This document shows positions 37,601-49,718 of a DNA stretch of 64,000 bases, in pieces; the first letter of the stretch is position 1, and each line of letters begins with the position of its first letter. This stretch comes from Ciona intestinalis (lineage: Eukaryota > Chordata > Ascidiacea > Phlebobranchia > Cionidae). The position numbers were made by a program, and so were the translations under genes. The notes beneath the pieces were generated by a model. It saw only the letters and a list, made by a program, of their open reading frames with translations. It was not told the DNA's origin and ran no database searches. Location of the stretch: NCBI RefSeq assembly GCF_000224145.3, contig NW_004190425.2, forward strand, positions 286,070 through 350,069, given 5' to 3'.

Positions 37601-40600
37601 TAATTGATTGATGAATGTAATTTTCAGCTCTTTTAACATCATCCATATGTCCATGCAGATGAACTGTCAATGTTGCTTTATCACAAAATATGGAAACCAA
37701 ACTTTGAAATTTCTCTGTAACCTTCTGCATGCATCCACATTCTTCCCACTTCCTATGGTACGTTTCAATCTATCATTTATTTTTTAAAGACAGTGTATGG
37801 ATCTTACCTATAATCTGTTAAGCTAAGCGTACAGACCAGTTGTTTTAATTCAAAGTTTAGCTCTTGAACAACCATTTTTACAACGTTTACTTCACCAGAT
37901 ATTTCAACTCGGAGTTGTGAAGGTGAAATCTGGGTAAACCTGCAATTAGGAAGTGTATATAATCATTTCTGTTTAAAACAAAACACATTTAGTAACCTTA
38001 AAAAGACCCTCACGCTTCCAGAACCGAGCTTAAAAGTGTTCAGATCACTGTTCACCCATTTCATCTGTTTTTTCTTTTGTTCTAACAAGTTTCGGTCCAT
38101 TTCCACTTCCTTATGGGTATATTTTGATACAAGTGAACTTGCAATTTCATTACACGAATTTTCAAAATATGTTTGATCAGTTGCCTGAAAATAAATTTAA
38201 ATATTTTATCTAAACATCGCTAAAATATCTTGAATTGGGTACATATTCATAACATAACAAATGCTCTTTTAGTCTCCATGCTTTAACAAAAAATTAATAA
38301 GCTTAATCATGTGTAATACTTTACCAATTTTGTTGTGATTCTTAGTTTGTATTGGTTCCCTGTTTTGATAAAATTGACCTGTGCCCCAGACAGTTTTATG
38401 GAATCACTTTTTTTGATGTATTCAATTACATCTGGATGAAGTTGGCATCCAATTTCAAAAAACTTGGTAGAGACAGGTGTTGGTCCTGTAGCCAAAATAC
38501 ATATTGCAGAAAAAACTGTATTTTAAAATGTGTTGGTTTATGGTTGCTGTTGAGATTTAGGCCTCTAATTAGCAAAATTATAGGAACTTGTAACTGGTGT
38601 ACAATAGTGCTATAACATCATATGAAAAAGATGACTTAGAAGGAAATGAATCAAAGTATTAGAGGTATTCGTTTCAGTTGCCATCTGGAAAGACTTCATC
38701 AGGGAATGACCACATGTCAGAAATACAGTACATTCTATCATACTGGATGAGTTGAGAAAAGAATAATAGAAGTAAGTGAGATTTTTTACTTTGTTATTGT
38801 GCAATTGAGTAAACACATTTAAAACACAGTGATGTACACGGTGGGTTGTTTGTAGCAGGTTGATCAGTTTTATTTGCGACACTAATGTAATTAAACGGTT
38901 GGTAAAACATTGGTCAATTTTCTGAATACCGTTTAATCATTTACTCGCAGCAGGCCGAGATAACACCACTAACCTTCAACCGGTTCCATATAAATTTGAC
39001 CTGGGCGGATATTTAAAGTCCCAACATCTCCCTAAGAAAATGAAAATTGTTGTAAAAACTAAAAATGTTGGATAACTGCATATGCACTTTTAGGATCGCA
39101 CATAAATTTTAATTTTGGAACAAGTTATTTTAAATTATTGATGCTACTGTTCGAACTAGTCTAAATTAACAGCCATACAGAAAAAAAGAAAAAAATCAAA
39201 AATAATCACTCAGCAAAACAAGCGGTAATTCGTTAGTGGACCTGAGGTGTATGAAAAAGAATAACCATGTTGCCTATAAAGACTGTCGTTGCCCACCATG
39301 CTACAATAAATAGGTTACATACATTCATCAACAACCAATACAAGAAAATCTTTAAAGCATCGCAGAACTGGCTCTTATATTTTGATATATAGCACTTATA
39401 ATATAAATCTAACAGATACCTGTTCAGCATTTCCATACATCCCAGCATTAGAGGTGCTTTGGATTGCATCCATTGATTGTGATTCTGGATTTGTATAATC
39501 TACAGGGTCGTCTTGATCAGTTTTCTTTGGTTGCGGTGAAAATAACTTTTTTTTCACAAAATGTACAGGCCTACAATAAAAAAAGAATGTTTGTAGATTG
39601 GAGAAATAGATTCAAAGAGCAAAATAAACTAGTGCATACCCTTTCCCTTTTTTTATAGGATTGGGAACACCTGATACAGCCTTGGATTTCGTTCCTTCAT
39701 TCGTGGCAGGTGGGTTGCTTTTGCTTATAGGTTTAGGTGGAATTGAAGGGCGTGGTGACAGCAGAGGGCTTGGCTTAGGGAAGTCGATTGGTATATGTGC
39801 GCGAGAAGGAATTGGTGGACTTGTTGGAAAGTCATGAGCAGAAATAGATGCAACATTCACAACAGGTTTTGGTGGAATCGTTGGAGCAGAAATGGGTGGG
39901 AAATTCACAATAGGTTTTGGTGGAATCGTTGGAGTTCTAGGGCGAACATTTTCGTATGAGTCTCTGGTAACTGGTTTTGAAAGTGCTTTAACTCTTTCTT
40001 TAACGCTGGGGTGATCATTTTCAAAGGTGATATTGTGTTTCACTCCACCAAAACTATACTGTAGAGTTTTGTGAATTATATTATCCGACTCTGGAAATAT
40101 AAAGAAATTAAGCCAAAACTTTGGATTGCCAAATTAGTTTTCATACACATGTTCATTTGCTAGGATGGGAAAAATGGTTAAATATTATTTTGTATTAATT
40201 AAATGTGTTTTTGTGTTAATTGAATATAATAATAAATTCATTTATTAATCAAAATAAACAAGAATTTTGAAGTGTCCCATATTGCCCCGTTTTAATATAT
40301 TTCTTTGAAATGAATAAGGGAATGTAGCTTTCTTTACGTTGCGCGGTCGGAAAACGACTGTCGTTATAACCGGTGTTCTGTTTCATACACCTTGTGCCAG
40401 CTTACCAGTTACCACGTATGTAAAATGTTATTTTGAAATCGGTGCCGCTGGGGTCTAGTTAGTACACGCTAACCAACTGCGCCACGGCACCGTTTGCTGT
40501 TAATTACTAAACGTAAGAAAGTCAGCGGTACACTCAGGAGAGATTACGAAACCAGTATTCATAACTACATTTTTCTCATGCATTACACGGCCGCGAACCT

Positions 40601-42578
40601 GCCCCCGCCACCTTTTTTCATATTCCCGCCTGAGTGCGCCACTGATGATATTATAGATTCACCGGATCTACCCAAAACCGTCACTTATTTTAATATTCCA
40701 TAAATTTTTGGACAACATATAGTTTATACTAATAGTCCCAACTTTCCCATCCAACTATATATATAAATATTATTACAAACCTTGCTGGTCGGTCAGAGAT
40801 AATTTAAAAGAATTGCCATCATCGGTTCTTGATAAACTTTCAAACGACTTCACTTCGATTTTCAGCCAAATTTGAAACTTATGCAAGCTAATGCCGGACG
40901 GAACACCTCTTACGAGGACGCTATAACCCATTCCACAGTCTTCAAAACAAACGTCCGAATTGTTCTTTTTTCGTAATTCAAAACACAACTGAAATATTTC
41001 AACAAACAGGCTACTGAAAATTTAGGTATACGACTATGAAGTTGATTAAACGCGGAAAACTTTGACGAATAAACCTAATACGTAACACCTTGAATAACGC
41101 TGTGGCAAAATAGTTAGCACGCCTGCCTGTAACCCATAGGTAATGGGTTCAAGCCTCGTCACTGCTACCATTGTGCATTTTTTTTGTCTTTGATCACAAA
41201 ACTTTCAACTGCAAGTGCTCCGACCCAGTGGTCACTAATGCGTTGTTCAAATTATCAGCCATATATAAAAAAAGAAAAAAATCCAAAAGAAATTAATAAT
41301 CACTCACTAAGTAACATACATGATAACACGTAAGCTGACGCGGGGTGTATGAATACCCGTGTTAGAAAGACTTTTTTCCGGCCACGCAAGGAAAAAGGTA
41401 AAATTATTTTTTTATTTTAATCTTGGACTAAAGTTTTATTGGTCATCTCAATTTCTGATGCGTAAGTATTCTGTGCCTAACGTTTAGTACAAAACTGTGG
41501 TTCGTTCCATAAGCTATTTCTAGATGTTATCCGAACTTGCAGTAAATTTTATATAAGGTTGTTCGTCACCTGTTCGTGTCAGAGAAACTCACTGTCAATA
41601 AGGGTATTCACCGAACATTTCAATCCCCCGCCTTATCGAGGTTGGTAAATATTTCACTGCATAATTCCACCTATTCGATATACCGAATGTTTGCTCAAAG
41701 TACATCAAATATGTGCTGATAAAATAATACGCAAGCAAAGTGACATCCTGCGTCAATTGATTCTAAAATAACTTTTTGAGATTGCCATTTAAACGTTGTA
41801 ATATGAAAGTAGGCCTCACAGACAATGGGAATAAAGAAGCTTCGTAACTAAATATTTGCCTACGCCTGTCGGACTTATATTTAAATTATAAAACCGTTCA
41901 GTTTGTGCTGTGGTTGTAGCGCCTTGTCCTAGTACTACACCACACAAATTTTATGGTCCCCAATATTGACCTCAAATGTTTTATGTCGCGCCCTAACTTT
42001 CCCATAACGTGACGGATGCACCCTACCGTAAACAGAGTTAGCACCGATGCGCAAGTGGAAGTCCTAGATAACCTAGACTAGGAAACGACAATCCGACAAA
42101 CCCTAAATAATCTACACTTAGCCAAAATATACAAGTTACTAACAGATTTCTGACGCGTTAAAGTTAACTTTGGTCGCGGGCATCATTAACTCGTTAATTG
42201 AGCGACTATATATAGTAGGGTGGGGGAAGATAGGACACCTTTTCATTCTATTTTCTCGTCACATATAGCAGTAAACAAAGAAAATTCAAATAATCACAGA
42301 ACTGTATCCTCCCAACTCCCATATACCGTTGTTAATTGTTTAAAACACGATCTAAATATTTGGTTATTACGTGCTAAAGGTGTCCCATCTTTCCCCACCC
42401 TACTATACACTATAATTCATTTAACTATGTTCGATTAGAAATAATATATCGAGTGAAATCGATTAATTAACCTTTTTTAAGTTAATCGCGCTTTTAAGTT
42501 TCAAAATTTAGTTTAAATAAAATAGAAGGACACTGATATAGGGTCAAAATATACTTTTGCACCCTTTAACTTGACCAT
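28631..42578 (-). CDS. PARP14-like protein: RRM/KH, three macro domains, WWE, ART (gene E)
   Basis: Exons (descending): [42578-42534?], 40988-40781, 40090-39640, 39570-39420, 39031-38974, 38485-38325, 38184-37997, 37939-37808, 37752-37599, 37220-37091, 36745-36546, 36361-36112, 35840-35650, 35481-35307, 35235-35106, 34968-34767, 34628-34467, 34026-33925, 33503-33150, 32870-32720, 32384-32145, 31999-31764, 31107-30962, 30250-30055, 29994-29883, 29811-29675, 29262-29076, 28923-28631. From 40988 they give 5097 nt (1699 codons) without a phase error. Order: RRM-like, Pro-rich linker with repeated PTIPPKP, KH-like segments (HGHMDDVKRAENYI), macro 1 (35481-34767), macro 2 (34026-33150), macro 3 (32870-31764), WWE (VQWLYCLQ), ART (LFHGT, GKGMYFA, PEIFVVF; His-Tyr-Ile). 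Length and order match vertebrate PARP14. The first exon is uncertain: 42578 reads MVKLKGAKVYFD like gene D but then diverges, and its donor is weak. Confidence 0.87.
32915..33121 (-). mobile_element. Partial SINE in gene E intron
   Basis: Tail GAATGAATGTATCTTG on the left; antisense body AAGGACACGTACGCACACAA and CAAGCCTTGAACC on the right. The tRNA head is missing. Confidence 0.65.
34083..34320 (-). mobile_element. Degenerate SINE in gene E intron
   Basis: Antisense body AATGACAGTCGTTATACAAC, CATTAATGACACTGGGTCG and CACATACACAATGGTAGCT. Confidence 0.6.
37223..37541 (-). mobile_element. tRNA-derived SINE abutting a gene E exon
   Basis: Reverse strand: GGCGCCGTGGCGTAGTGGTT head, GGGTTCAAGGCTCG B-box region, tail ACATTCATTCATACATTC. 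The tail runs into ATTTAG and exon 37220. Confidence 0.9.
40316..40492 (-). mobile_element. Internally deleted SINE
   Basis: Tail-side GTCGGAAAACGACTGTCGTT joins directly to head-side CGCTAACCAACTGCGCCACG, skipping the central body. Confidence 0.7.
41096..41400 (+). mobile_element. tRNA-derived SINE, sense
   Basis: CGCTGTGGCAAAATAGTTAG head, ATGGGTTCAAGCCTCGTCAC B-box region, 3' part TTCCGGCCACGCAAGG. Just upstream of the RRM exon of gene E, on the opposite strand. Confidence 0.8.
42208..42412. mobile_element. Palindromic MITE, well preserved
   Basis: TATAGTAGGGTGGGGGAAGA on the left and TCTTTCCCCACCCTACTATA on the right are almost perfect inverted repeats flanked by TATA-rich sequence. A good type copy for the family. 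Confidence 0.93.
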
Positions 42579-42659
42579 GAAGTATAAAACAGAACATCGC
42601 TGTACAATGCTGATAAATGCCCAATGTTATGAAATGGTAAAATTTAACGAACTTAATAT

Positions 42660-42824
42660 TATATATAGTAGGGTTGGGGAAGATGGGACACCTTTTTATT
42701 CTATTTTCTCGCCCCATCTAATAGTATAGGCTAAACAAAAAAATTGTTATTTGTTTAAAACACTATCAGGATATTTGGAAATTATGTGATAAAGGTGTCC
42801 CGGTTGCCCCCGCCCCACTAGATA
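42660..42824. mobile_element. MITE between the CUB gene and gene E
   Basis: TATAGTAGGGTTGGGGAAGA on the left, GTGTCCCGGTTGCCCCCGCC on the right. It fills most of the 280 bp between the CUB stop codon and the candidate gene E start. Its TTTATT at about 42705 reads AATAAA on the - strand, a possible poly(A) signal for the CUB gene. Confidence 0.85.
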
Positions 42825-42857
42825 AACAGTCTCCAATAAACAATATTTTGAAATAAT

Positions 42858-45800
42858 TTAGCTTGAGAGAATTCTGCTGTAAAAGCAGCTGAATCCTCCC
42901 CGGACAACGGAATGATCAGTTTTGAACATCAGAGTTATTTTCGTCACGAAGTATCTTCTTGAAAATCTCAATTTATATCCACAAAATTTATTCAACATAA
43001 TGCCGGTTTCGTTTCCTCGTCTGATAACTAAACTGTCATGTCGACAGCTCGGTTCACTGCCCTCCAAACTGTAGAGAAATATAATAAAACAAAGAACAAA
43101 ATAAATGATATATAATCTTAATACACGATTGTTAAATATGGCTAAAATAAGTATAGCAGAGTAGGGGGAAACGGGACCCTTAAGCATATATTGCCAATGT
43201 TTTCAAATTCAAAAAAATAAGACTGTGAGAAAGAGATGGAGTATCAAAAATTGTATTGTATGTTATTGGATTTAAGTTCTTACGTCAAAACAGGTGTGTT
43301 ACTTAAATAAATAACCGGTGTTTTTAACTATCCAACTCTTAAATTAAATTGCCAATTTGCCTTGACGTATATATAACAATGGGTTGTTCTAATAGGGTTT
43401 TCGATGACTTTGGGATAAGTAAGTTACGTTCATTCATAATACATTAAAAAATTAAAAAAGAGAGGGGGATTTTGTTTAAAAGCTTTGTAACTATTTTACT
43501 TGAAATAAGAGAAGACCAGATTTATTGCAGTTGCACCAGGTGGTTGAATGACAAAGTTGTTTTCAGCATTGTTGGGATATTTGTAATAACCTGGTGAACG
43601 TATCCATCCATGTGTCGGGTAGTAGAGTCCTGTGTGATAATTACAGCCATAAGTAACATCAATAAGGTTGTGTTCTGCGCCGTGGCATAGGGATAAGCGT
43701 GCCTGCATTTGACTGTATATGCGGGTTCGGGGCTGGACGCCATATACCAACGTCTACCATTGTTGGCCCATTTGTCCTTAAACAAAACACTTAAAGCCCG
43801 TTGTTTTAACATAGTGGTTGCTTATGGGTTGTTTAAATTGTCAATCATACATTAAACAAAATGAAAAAAGTAATCAGCAACAAAGATATATATGTGCTGC
43901 TGGTAGCTTGTGAGCGGCCAAGTGTGTGGAGCAGAACACCCATATTATAACGACTGCAGTTGCCTAATAAAATAATTCATTTAATAATATAAATAAAATC
44001 GAACGCTAGATAAATACGTTGTATGTGCATGTGCAAAATTCCAACTCACAGTTGAACAAATAAATGTAACTTTCGTTATCCCCGCGTGGTGGAAAACGAC
44101 AGTCCTTATAACACGGATGTTGGACTTAGTGGGTGATTATTTTAGGGGGATTTTTCGATTTTATATGTGTGGCTGATAATTTAGACAACCCATTAGTGAC
44201 CACTGGGTTGGAGCAATTGCCGTTAAGTTTCTTGCGCAAGGACACATACGCCCATAATGATAGCAGAGAAGAACCTGGAACCCATTACCTCTAGGCAAGT
44301 AGCGCACTAACCAACTTTGCTACGGCGCCGAAGTACAATAAAGGGAACTGCAGTAACAGAAACACATGTCTCATTGCTTACAAATAAGTATAGGCTTAGC
44401 AGTTTATCTAACCTGTGATGTTGTATCTTATGCTAAAACCGGATCGAGCAACGCTACTATCCGTTTTAAATCTTAACGACATGTAAGCAGTGGTGTAATT
44501 TATTGGTTGTGGGATGGTGGTGCCGCAGAACTTTCTTATGGTAGGTAAACTAGCTACGTTTCCATTGTACAGATCAAGGTAGTCGTATCTAAAAATGAAA
44601 ATAAGAAGTACATTATTTTACAACTATATACATTAAACTCCACTGGTTTTAGAATCGCGAGAATTGAATAAAAAGTTGTCCCATCTTACCCCAGCCTATA
44701 TACTATATTTTTATTTACTCAAGCTCACCTGCAACTATCATGGTATTCTATATTTAGTGCAAGGAATGTAACAGTAATGTGGTTTCTGTAAGACAGACTT
44801 CCAATTCTGTAATGGCAATCGATGTTTTGTGGATATTCGTCGGGAAAGTTTGGTGATTGTATCAGACCATTGCTGCCAGGTGCTCCTCTGATATTAAACT
44901 GGTCGCAAGTTTGTCCTGCGATGTAATGTTTAATGTTCTGTGGTAAATGAGCTTTAGACTAAATGCAAGCAGACCTGCTGGCGTGTCGCGCAGTAGGACT
45001 ATAAAGTCACTTTCATACAATAAAATCAAAAACGGTTTCGCATATTCAGACAAGACCGATAAGACGTATCGTACTTTGGGGGAAAATTGGATACCGTTAG
45101 CGCATAAATTTCACAGTTTCTGGTCGTGTTTTGAACAATTAACAACGCTTTCGCGGGCCATACGGTTATAATTCTGTAAATAGTTTTCGTTTACCCCCAG
45201 TTTTTAAAAAAGAAAAAGTCCCATCCTACCCCACTTTATACCAAACAAAATAATAAAATAATAAAAAAAGACCTAATAATAAAAGCTTACCTGAACCACT
45301 GTAATACATGAGAAATCCAGTTCCTCTTCCAGCCGAAACGAAGTGAATAAAAAGGTGTTGGTCTGTTATAACCTGCAAAGTTCTGGGACGGGTTGAACCA
45401 CAATATCTCTTAGAAGTTGGTGACCAATTTCCCAAAAGGCCAGTTCGAATGTCCAGATAATCGCTAAAAATATTTTGACTTTAGGTGATCAGTATTTCTC
45501 GTTTATACGCACTAAAAAAGAATTAGAAATGGTTAATTATTATTTAAGTTTAACTATTCGACCAATAATAACTCTTACTTGCAGTTACTTCCCAAGTCAA
45601 ATGTTTGGAACCATAAATAGATACGACGAGTTCTACCGGATGAGGTTAATGTGTATCTGCAGTCAGCATAAGCCGGGTATCTATATGGAAAGTTTGGGGA
45701 AGATATGTGTCCGAAAGGACCGCGTAATGAAGGTTGTTCGCATGACTGTGTTCTTGATACTGAAATATACTTTCAGTTAAGAACAGAATCTATACAGTAC

Positions 45801-48255
45801 ATAATGCAGAAACGTAAACCCGCGACTTTAATATATTTGTGACTGCGGTACAATCTGTTTCGCGATTATTCACGTGACGTAATACTTGGTTTATATTGTT
45901 TCTGTGTTTTGACCTTATTTCGTTCGCTTCGCGTTAGTTCTTTCATTGAGTACAACCGTTAGTAGACGGAGGTAACGTTGCTGCTGTGTGCCGGTTTGCA
46001 TTTAATAGGTATGTGTTACTTTATTCGTCTTTTGTTAGTATGGTGTTTTATGTTGGCATTAGCAATACTGTGTAATTTGTAGAGACGTCGTTGGACGACT
46101 TATCGCTCTCCTTTGCTTCGACGCTCTCCTAAGTAGAATTATTTCAATTATATGTCCGCATTTATGTTTGTCTTTGTACTTCGTTCGTTCGGGTATTTTT
46201 ACCCGTATTTCTTTCAATTTAGTTACCACGAGGCGGGAGCCTTCCAATAAACTCGATTTAAACAAGAGGGTTCGGGTGTAAACTGACTATACGTACAGCG
46301 CAGAGTGTTGAGTGGCCCGAGAGCAGGTCGCCGCCGCTACAATATTAGAGTCGCGGGCGTTGTTATTTATTGAAGACGATAAGATAATGTGGTACCAGGT
46401 ACCCCATCTTATTCCACAAAACTATTTATATGTTGTTCATAATTTATATCCTTTACCAGCGATTCTAAATCGGAATCGAAATCCAGTAGACGCCACAGTT
46501 GAGTCCGTATGGTAATGCATGTACATGTATTGTCCCCGACCCATGACGGTAAAAGGAGGTTTTATTCCACAATACTTCCCAATGAGACGTGAGGACGTGG
46601 TTGAACCTTCGTAGATTGCAATATGGTCGTACCTGCAGCAATAAATGCGTTTAAGTAGCACAACGACGTACATAAGATATCCCCAATAAGCCGTAGTAGC
46701 ACAAGAAACGGAGACAACAGCACTGAGTAGGGTGGGAAAGACGGGACAGTTTTTCATTCCTTTTTCCCGTCCCATTTAATAGTAAACAAACAAACATTAA
46801 AAAAATAAAATGATGTTGTTTTGACTTCCAGCATACACTGTTGTTAATTATTTAAAAACACGATCAGCATATTTGAATATTATGTGCTAAAGGTGTCCCG
46901 TTTTTCCCACCCAATTATATAGTGTAGATACTATTACGTCAAACCAGTTTTGATATTTACCCGCAACGACTATTTTGTTCCAAGTGAAACGAGTCGAATG
47001 AAACTCTAATGAAGTTGAGACGACTTCGTGCATTTATCTTGTAGTAACAATCTAAGTTGTGAGAGGTGTTGCTTGGGAGATTCGGTGAAGTGTAGTATGG
47101 TGAATTATAACCAGCACCACCGGATAAATAGAGCATGTTGCAACCGTTCGCATACTGTATTCCTGTGTTTTTTTCATTTTTATGTATGGCTAATAATTTG
47201 GACAACCCATTAGTAACCACTGGGTTGGAGCAATTCCGTAAGAATAATTTTAATGATGAATTTCCGGACCTGTGGCAAAGTGGTTTTCGCGCTCGCCTGT
47301 AACCGAGAGGTAATGGTTTCAAGGCTCGTCGCTGCTACTACTGTGGGCGTATGCGTCATTTGGCAAGACACTTAACGGCAAATGCTCCAACCATTGGTCA
47401 TTAATGGCTTTTCTAAATTGTCAGCCACAAGAGAAAATGAAAAAAAACTCTAAAATAATCACTCACGAAGTAACATACATATATAACTATATAGGTAACT
47501 CGTAAGCTGGCACAAGGTGCATCAAACAAAACAACCGTTTTATAACGCCAAAACAATATTTCTTTCTTTTTTATCAATAAGCGTGTTTTAACAATTGTTG
47601 TTTTACCGTTACTACCTGTCTTTTCGCTTTTGTCAACTCTCTTGTTCTTCGCTATCGTGACCGAAGAGACGAAATAAATTTCATTCATTCATTCATTCAT
47701 AACGGCTGTCTTTTTTGGCCACGCGAGAATAAAGCAAATGACATTCATTCATTCTTTCATTATACATAAACATAAAAAAGCCATACATAAAAAAAATAAA
47801 AAATCCAAAAAAATAATCACCCACAAAGTAACATACATGGTATTCTATTCTGTATGGGTGAGGTCTGTGAGAACCTAGGATTGAGGCCAGACTTGGCCCA
47901 TTACCCCAACATACATGGTAACTCGTAAGCTGGCATGAGGTGTTAAACCCGTGTGATAGCGACTGTCGTTTTCCGGCCACGCGAGGATAAAGTAAGTTAC
48001 ATTCATTCATTCATTCATTCATTCATTCATTCATTCATTCATTCATTCATTCATTCATATTCTTTGTTTGCTACCATATAGAACTAAAACGGAAATAAAA
48101 ATAGTGTCTCATCTTTCCCCATCAAAGTATATTTTATCAGGCCATAGAATATATGCAACGTTGGTTAGACCACCAGCTATCTTTGCAACTACCACAAACT
48201 TACCTGCAATTAATATTGCTGCAAGATTGAACATGGAGAAAGAAATTTGTAGCAT
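42858..48255 (-). CDS. Secreted protein with signal peptide and four CUB domains
   Basis: Nine exons (descending): 48255-48204, 47162-46961, 46632-46457, 45759-45579, 45463-45291, 44915-44729, 44588-44413, 43674-43500, 43068-42858; 1533 nt, 510 aa, phases consistent. Residues 1-17 (MLQISFSMFNLAAILIA) are a typical signal peptide ending at the first splice. Each CUB domain is encoded by two exons split at the same place, before the YDxL motif (YDHIAIYEG, NDYLDIRTG, YDYLDLYNG). CUB 2 and 3 start with the classic SPNFP. CUB 4 has RHDSLVIRRG in place of that motif and is the most divergent. No transmembrane segment, protease or EGF domain is visible, so an extracellular adhesion or binding protein is likely; the ligand is unknown. 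The CUB 4 acceptor at 43674 was chosen over one about 45 bases downstream because it keeps the first conserved Cys (YGCNYH). Confidence 0.87.
43675..43983 (+). mobile_element. SINE antisense to the CUB gene, touching its exon
   Basis: The head TCTGCGCCGTGGCATAGGGA begins at the boundary of CUB exon 43674. Read on the - strand, the head edge ends in GGCGCAG and provides the acceptor AG. Confidence 0.8.
44052..44330 (-). mobile_element. tRNA-derived SINE in CUB intron
   Basis: Antisense GTGGAAAACGACAGTCCTT, CCACTGGGTTGGAGCAATTG and CTTTGCTACGGCGCCG head. Confidence 0.85.
45068..45240. mobile_element. Degenerate MITE in CUB intron
   Basis: TTTGGGGGAAAATTGGATAC on the left; AAAAGTCCCATCCTACCCCA on the right. 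Confidence 0.6.
46724..46918. mobile_element. Palindromic MITE in CUB intron
   Basis: GAGTAGGGTGGGAAAGACGG on the left, TCCCGTTTTTCCCACCCAAT on the right, with the usual TCCCGTCCCATTTAATAGTA interior. Confidence 0.85.
47265..48058 (+). mobile_element. Cluster of SINE copies and fragments
   Basis: One near-complete copy starts at 47265 (CCGGACCTGTGGCAAAGTGG). A tail fragment lies at 47678-47760. A 3' part with TTTTCCGGCCACGCGAGGAT runs from about 47785 to 48058. An antisense fragment (ACAACCCATTAGTAACCACT) precedes them at 47165-47240. All lie in the first intron of the CUB gene. Confidence 0.8.
48000..48058. repeat. (ATTC)n microsatellite
   Basis: About 14-15 perfect ATTC units, an expanded SINE tail. 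Probably length-polymorphic. Confidence 0.95.
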
Positions 48256-48361
48256 TTTACTAATACTGTCTATATAAACATGATTATAAAAATATATTAA
48301 CACAATTTTGTACAATTTAGATATTTAAATATAATTGTAAATACAGTTAAGTAAGTAAGTA

Positions 48362-48545
48362 TATATAGCAGGGTGGGGTAAGACGGGACACCTTAAGCAC
48401 ATAATATCCAAATCTATTCATCGTGTTTTATTTTAAACAACTAAAAACGGTCTATGAAGAAACAGGTTTATAATTATTTAAATGTCGTTTGTTTACTGCC
48501 AAAGGGGACGAGAAAATAGAATGAAAAGGTGTCCCATCTTTCCCT
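48362..48545. mobile_element. Palindromic MITE
   Basis: TATAGCAGGGTGGGGTAAGA on the left, AAAAGGTGTCCCATCTTTCC on the right; located in the divergent promoter region. Confidence 0.85.
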
Positions 48546-49083
48546 CATGTGAAATCAGAATTAATAAGACTTTCAACCAGATTTAAGTTTTTTTACTCTA
48601 TTATTATATAAAACGTTTTAAAAATGAAATAAACTTATTAGTTTAGTATCGATAACCTAATGAATTATGTTGCTAAACGTATATGCAACATATACTGTAG
48701 GCTACATGATAACGTTCAAGCACCTTATAGGGCTTAGGGCCTAAACCAAGCAACATAAACCAGGTTTAAGTGCATTAGTACCAACACGGAAGGTTATCAG
48801 AGTCAGAAAAAGTCTTGCGGCATATGTCACCTGCTGCTTATCATAAACGTGTTATATTTCCCATTTAAATTGTAAGTGAATACACTTTTGAAAACATCGT
48901 ACAGTTGGTAACACATAAGTTAACCAATTATGTGACATCGAATCCGAAGCAGATAAAACAAATGTCAGGCAATACGCTTACGATGGGTTTATCAGAAGAG
49001 GAAAACATATTTGTGGAAATAAGATCCACGAAACGAAAGTTTATGAGAAAGATTCAGATTGATTATTTTGTCAGTGTAACTTA

Positions 49084-49093
49084 GCGCATGCGC
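49084..49093. promoter_or_regulatory. Candidate NRF-1-type palindrome GCGCATGCGC
   Basis: A perfect GCGCATGCGC in otherwise AT-rich sequence, about 630 bp upstream of the UNC50 ATG. It matches the vertebrate NRF-1 consensus typical of housekeeping promoters. Function here is inferred only. Confidence 0.35.
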
Positions 49094-49718
49094 ACTTTCG
49101 TAATTTATGTTTACAAAATCGAATATCCGGTTAATCCATATGCCTCATAGAAAATTACATATTAAGTTGAAGGTACAACAAATTTAAATTTTCTAAACCT
49201 TACACAACAATCTAACACCGGCAAATTTAAAGCAGGCAAGTTTGCTTCTATTACGTTTTTCGGGACCAAGTTCTATACACCCATTGAATCATCACAGTAC
49301 TTTGGTATACTGATGATACGAAACACTATGGTTGATTTTGTTGTCATTTGTTATGACGTTTAGTTTCAATGATTCATATTTATTCGGCTGTATATCAACA
49401 AACATTAGTCGTTAAGTTTTTGTATTTTATATAAGCGCATACTTATATAACCTGAATTCATATACAATTAGAGATTGGTGTCCGTTACATTTCAATGAAT
49501 TGTTAAACTAAACATGTTGTGTAGATTTATATTGCTTTATTTTAATTACAAAGCTTCGTTATTTTTTTAACCTTGATTTAAAAAGTAACAGAATATGAGT
49601 GTTCATAACTCTGATTGTGTTGCTAACTTTATTTTTTCCTTATTCTTTTCTCAGGTAATTAAGTATCTTAATACAACTATAAAACGAGTCAAAGGACCAA
49701 ATATTTAATTAAAATCTG

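Larger units (their letters stand above)
48256..49718. promoter_or_regulatory. Divergent intergenic region between CUB gene and UNC50
   Basis: 1.46 kb separating two genes transcribed outward. It contains a MITE at 48362-48545 and AT-rich unique sequence. TTATTCTTTTCTCAG at 49640-49654 is a strong pyrimidine-rich 3' splice site 64 bp before the UNC50 ATG, compatible with a spliced 5' UTR or leader trans-splicing. No TATA box can be assigned with confidence. Confidence 0.5.

Noticed and set aside
42208..42438. 72-codon open frame
   Set aside because: Lies inside a palindromic MITE that recurs across the window.
46059..46515. Small frames and a GC-richer stretch between CUB exons
   Set aside because: No splice-compatible exon and no domain similarity; CUB exon phases join correctly without it.
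47998..48058. CRISPR-like tandem repeats
   Set aside because: Simple (ATTC)n microsatellite at a SINE tail in a eukaryotic genome.
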